Shown here piece after piece: positions 11,676-13,197 of a DNA stretch of 13,197 nucleotides. The DNA comes from UMGS363 sp964402055. GTDB taxonomy: Bacteria > Bacillota > Clostridia > Oscillospirales > Ruminococcaceae. The position numbers and the translations under genes are program-made. The DNA lies in NCBI GenBank assembly GCA_964402055.1, contig CAYOAV010000050.1, forward strand, positions 1 through 13,197, in the 5' to 3' direction. Each line of letters starts with the position of its first letter. The stretch's first letter is position 1. Under the pieces are notes generated by a model. It was not told where the DNA came from. It searched no databases and worked only from the letters and a program-made list of their open reading frames with translations.

Positions 11676-13197
11676 TTATAAAGCTGTTGAATACGTTTGA
11701 ATTCCTGAAAAAAGATTATTTATTTCAGCAGAATACTTTTTATCCAATTCTGAAACAGGAATTATTAACTGATTTTCACTGCCGATAAATCGGAATGTAT
11801 ATTTCGGCAGATNNNNNNNNNNNNNNNNNNNNNNNNNNNNNNNNNNNNNNNNNNNNNNNNNNNNNNNNNNNNNNNNNNNNNNNNNNNNNNNNNNNNNNNN
11901 NNNNNNNNNNNNGGAATTATTAACTGATTTTCACTGCCGATAAATCGGAATGTATATTTCGGCAGATTATCAGGAAGTATGTTATCTTCAATGTATTCTT
12001 CACCAATGTAGACAACCTCTGTTTTTGCATCTGTGAAAATATTTTTTTCAAGGAAATATGTATTTTCCTCAGAGTTTGCTTCATCAAGCATAAAATACCG
12101 CTCGTGATTAACAATGTCAAATTTATCCGTTTTGAATGGTCGCATACCTCTGACAAGTACTAAGCATTCATTATTCGGCATTGTTGCAAGCTCATCAAGC
12201 TGCATAAGCTCACGTCCCATTATTCCATCGTTATATGCCGTGCTGTCGTTTTTGGAACGTGTTTTGTTTATGCTTAATGTATCAATAGTTTCTTTTCCAA
12301 GTTCTTTCATTATATACTCATTATTGGTTTGGTCTTTACCGCCGAGAAAAATTGTAGTATCACAGTTACCTGGAATTTCTTCCCAAGATTTCTCGTAAAG
12401 CCGCTTGAGCTGTGAAAGGTTCTGTAAGATGACTTGAATTGAAATTTCAAATTTTCGACAGGTCGCAAGTATCTTTTCAAAGTCGGGTATTTTACCTGTA
12501 TTTGCAAATTCATCGCAGATGAACCTAACGTGATAATCAAGCTTACCTTTTGGATTTTTCATTGCTTTTCCATATAATGTATCAAAAAGCTGTGTGTACA
12601 TCATAGCGGCAAGAAAATTATATGTAGTATCTGTCGATGGAATTATAATAAAGAGTGCGGTCTTTTTATCTCCGAGAGTATCAAGTCCGATGTTATCGGT
12701 GTGTACAAGATTTCTGACCTGTTCAAGCTTGAAGTATTGCAATCGTGTGGTTGTGCTGATAAGTATGGACTGCATTGTCTTACCTGCCGCTTGTTTAAAT
12801 TCGTCATAATATTGCACCGATAGTGCATTAGGCAGACGTTCACGCTGAAGTTCAAATGCTTTGTCAAGGTCTGATTGCTCATCTTCCTTTCCCTCAATGA
12901 CCTTTGCTTTATGTATAAATTCAAGTACAAGAGGGAAATTCGGTTCATCATTATTGTTTTCTGCATTTTCAGTTTTATCTGCTTCAGCTGCTTCTATTAT
13001 CAGAAAGCTTATTGCAGAAAGCAGCAATCGTGTACAATCGTCCCAAAAGGGATCACCGCCTTGTCCTTCTCCCTTTGTATTCTCCATAAAGGTATTTATC
13101 ATTTTTATGACATAGTTCTCATTTACACTTCCGTCAGCATCATAGATGTAATGAAATGGATTATAATTACAGCTGTGACGCATATCATCAATATTAA
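11676..13197 (-). CDS. Type IV coupling protein (VirD4/TraG family), 5' end outside the window, split by an artificial gap
   Basis: VirD4/TraG ATPases bring the relaxase-DNA complex to the secretion channel. The frame is open to the window edge (NIDD before MRHSCNYNPFHYI), so the start, N-terminal membrane anchor and Walker A are missing; the Met at 13183 is internal. Visible family features: NPFHYI, the QGGDPFWDD region near 12990-13065, QAAGKTMQSILIS, Walker B VRFICDEF (Asp codon at 12514-12512), VILQNLSQL, FLGGKDQ, and LVRGMRPF near the end of the ATPase domain. Collapsing the 100-N gap and one 55-bp duplicate joins the frame to a short tail (IPVSELDKKYSAEINNLF...), stopping at TAA 11676 after about 454 residues in the window. 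Assignment is secure from multiple motifs and gene order. Confidence 0.95.
11758..11967. other. Assembly gap with duplicated 55-bp flanks
   Basis: The 100 N at 11813-11912 are flanked by identical 55-bp sequences (11758-11812 and 11913-11967). Collapsing them gives an uninterrupted coupling-protein frame whose coding length from the Met at 13183 is an exact multiple of three (1353 nt). The same 55-base overlap occurs at the other gap. Confidence 0.93.

Noticed and set aside
1..13197. CRISPR arrays, tRNA or rRNA genes, insertion sequences, integrase, relaxase or oriT
   Set aside because: I looked for these and saw no regular repeats, cloverleaf patterns, transposase motifs or relaxase motifs. 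They must lie outside the window if present.

Overview
The window is one continuous stretch of an integrative and conjugative element (ICE), or a closely related mobilisable element, from a low-GC Firmicute. G+C is roughly one third by eye. Every convincing gene lies on the minus strand, so transcription runs from high to low coordinates. The gene order is coupling protein, pilin, VirB6-like, PrgI, VirB4, CD1108-like, small membrane protein, topoisomerase III. This is the order known from Tn1549-type elements of gut Clostridia. The Thr/Ser/Glu-rich segment on VirB4 and the AT-rich coding style fit Ruminococcus or a related Oscillospiraceae genome, but that assignment is inference. The two 100-N gaps, each flanked by identical 55-bp sequence, look like a draft or metagenomic assembly.

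In transcription order: (1) 13197-11676 is the 3' two thirds of a VirD4/TraG-type coupling ATPase, whose start lies outside the window. (2) 11642-11469 is a 57-aa unknown protein, preceded by a GC-rich palindrome. (3) 11468-11328 is a non-coding leader with three RNA hairpins, one of them a terminator-like 16-bp stem. (4) 11327-10887 is a VirB2-like pilin. (5) 10871-10832 is a second 16-bp hairpin. (6) 10802-9927, 9922-9461 and 9471-6547 are VirB6-like, PrgI/VirB3-like and VirB4 genes, tightly coupled; this VirB4 carries an unusual Ser/Thr/Glu-rich, membrane-anchored N-terminus. (7) 6525-4415 is a CD1108-like transmembrane protein split only by an artificial gap. (8) 4397-4089 is a small protein with two membrane segments. 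(9) 4086-1747 is a TopB-type topoisomerase with a doubled C-terminal zinc-ribbon module. (10) 1744-353 and 336-25 are two unrecognised proteins at the end of the run.

Together these encode the core of a Gram-positive type IV secretion channel. It comprises the coupling ATPase, pilin, polytopic channel protein, inner-membrane PrgI, assembly ATPase and a wall-spanning accessory protein, plus a topoisomerase that probably acts on the transferred DNA. No relaxase, integrase, peptidoglycan hydrolase, regulator, tRNA, rRNA or CRISPR array is visible in the window.

The most interesting signals are these: the extended VirB4; the two long G.U-containing hairpins that bracket the pilin cistron and are stable only on the transcribed strand; a 16-bp palindromic sequence present once between genes and once in-frame inside topB; and two genes without a recognisable family. 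Both scaffold gaps can be closed by inspection.
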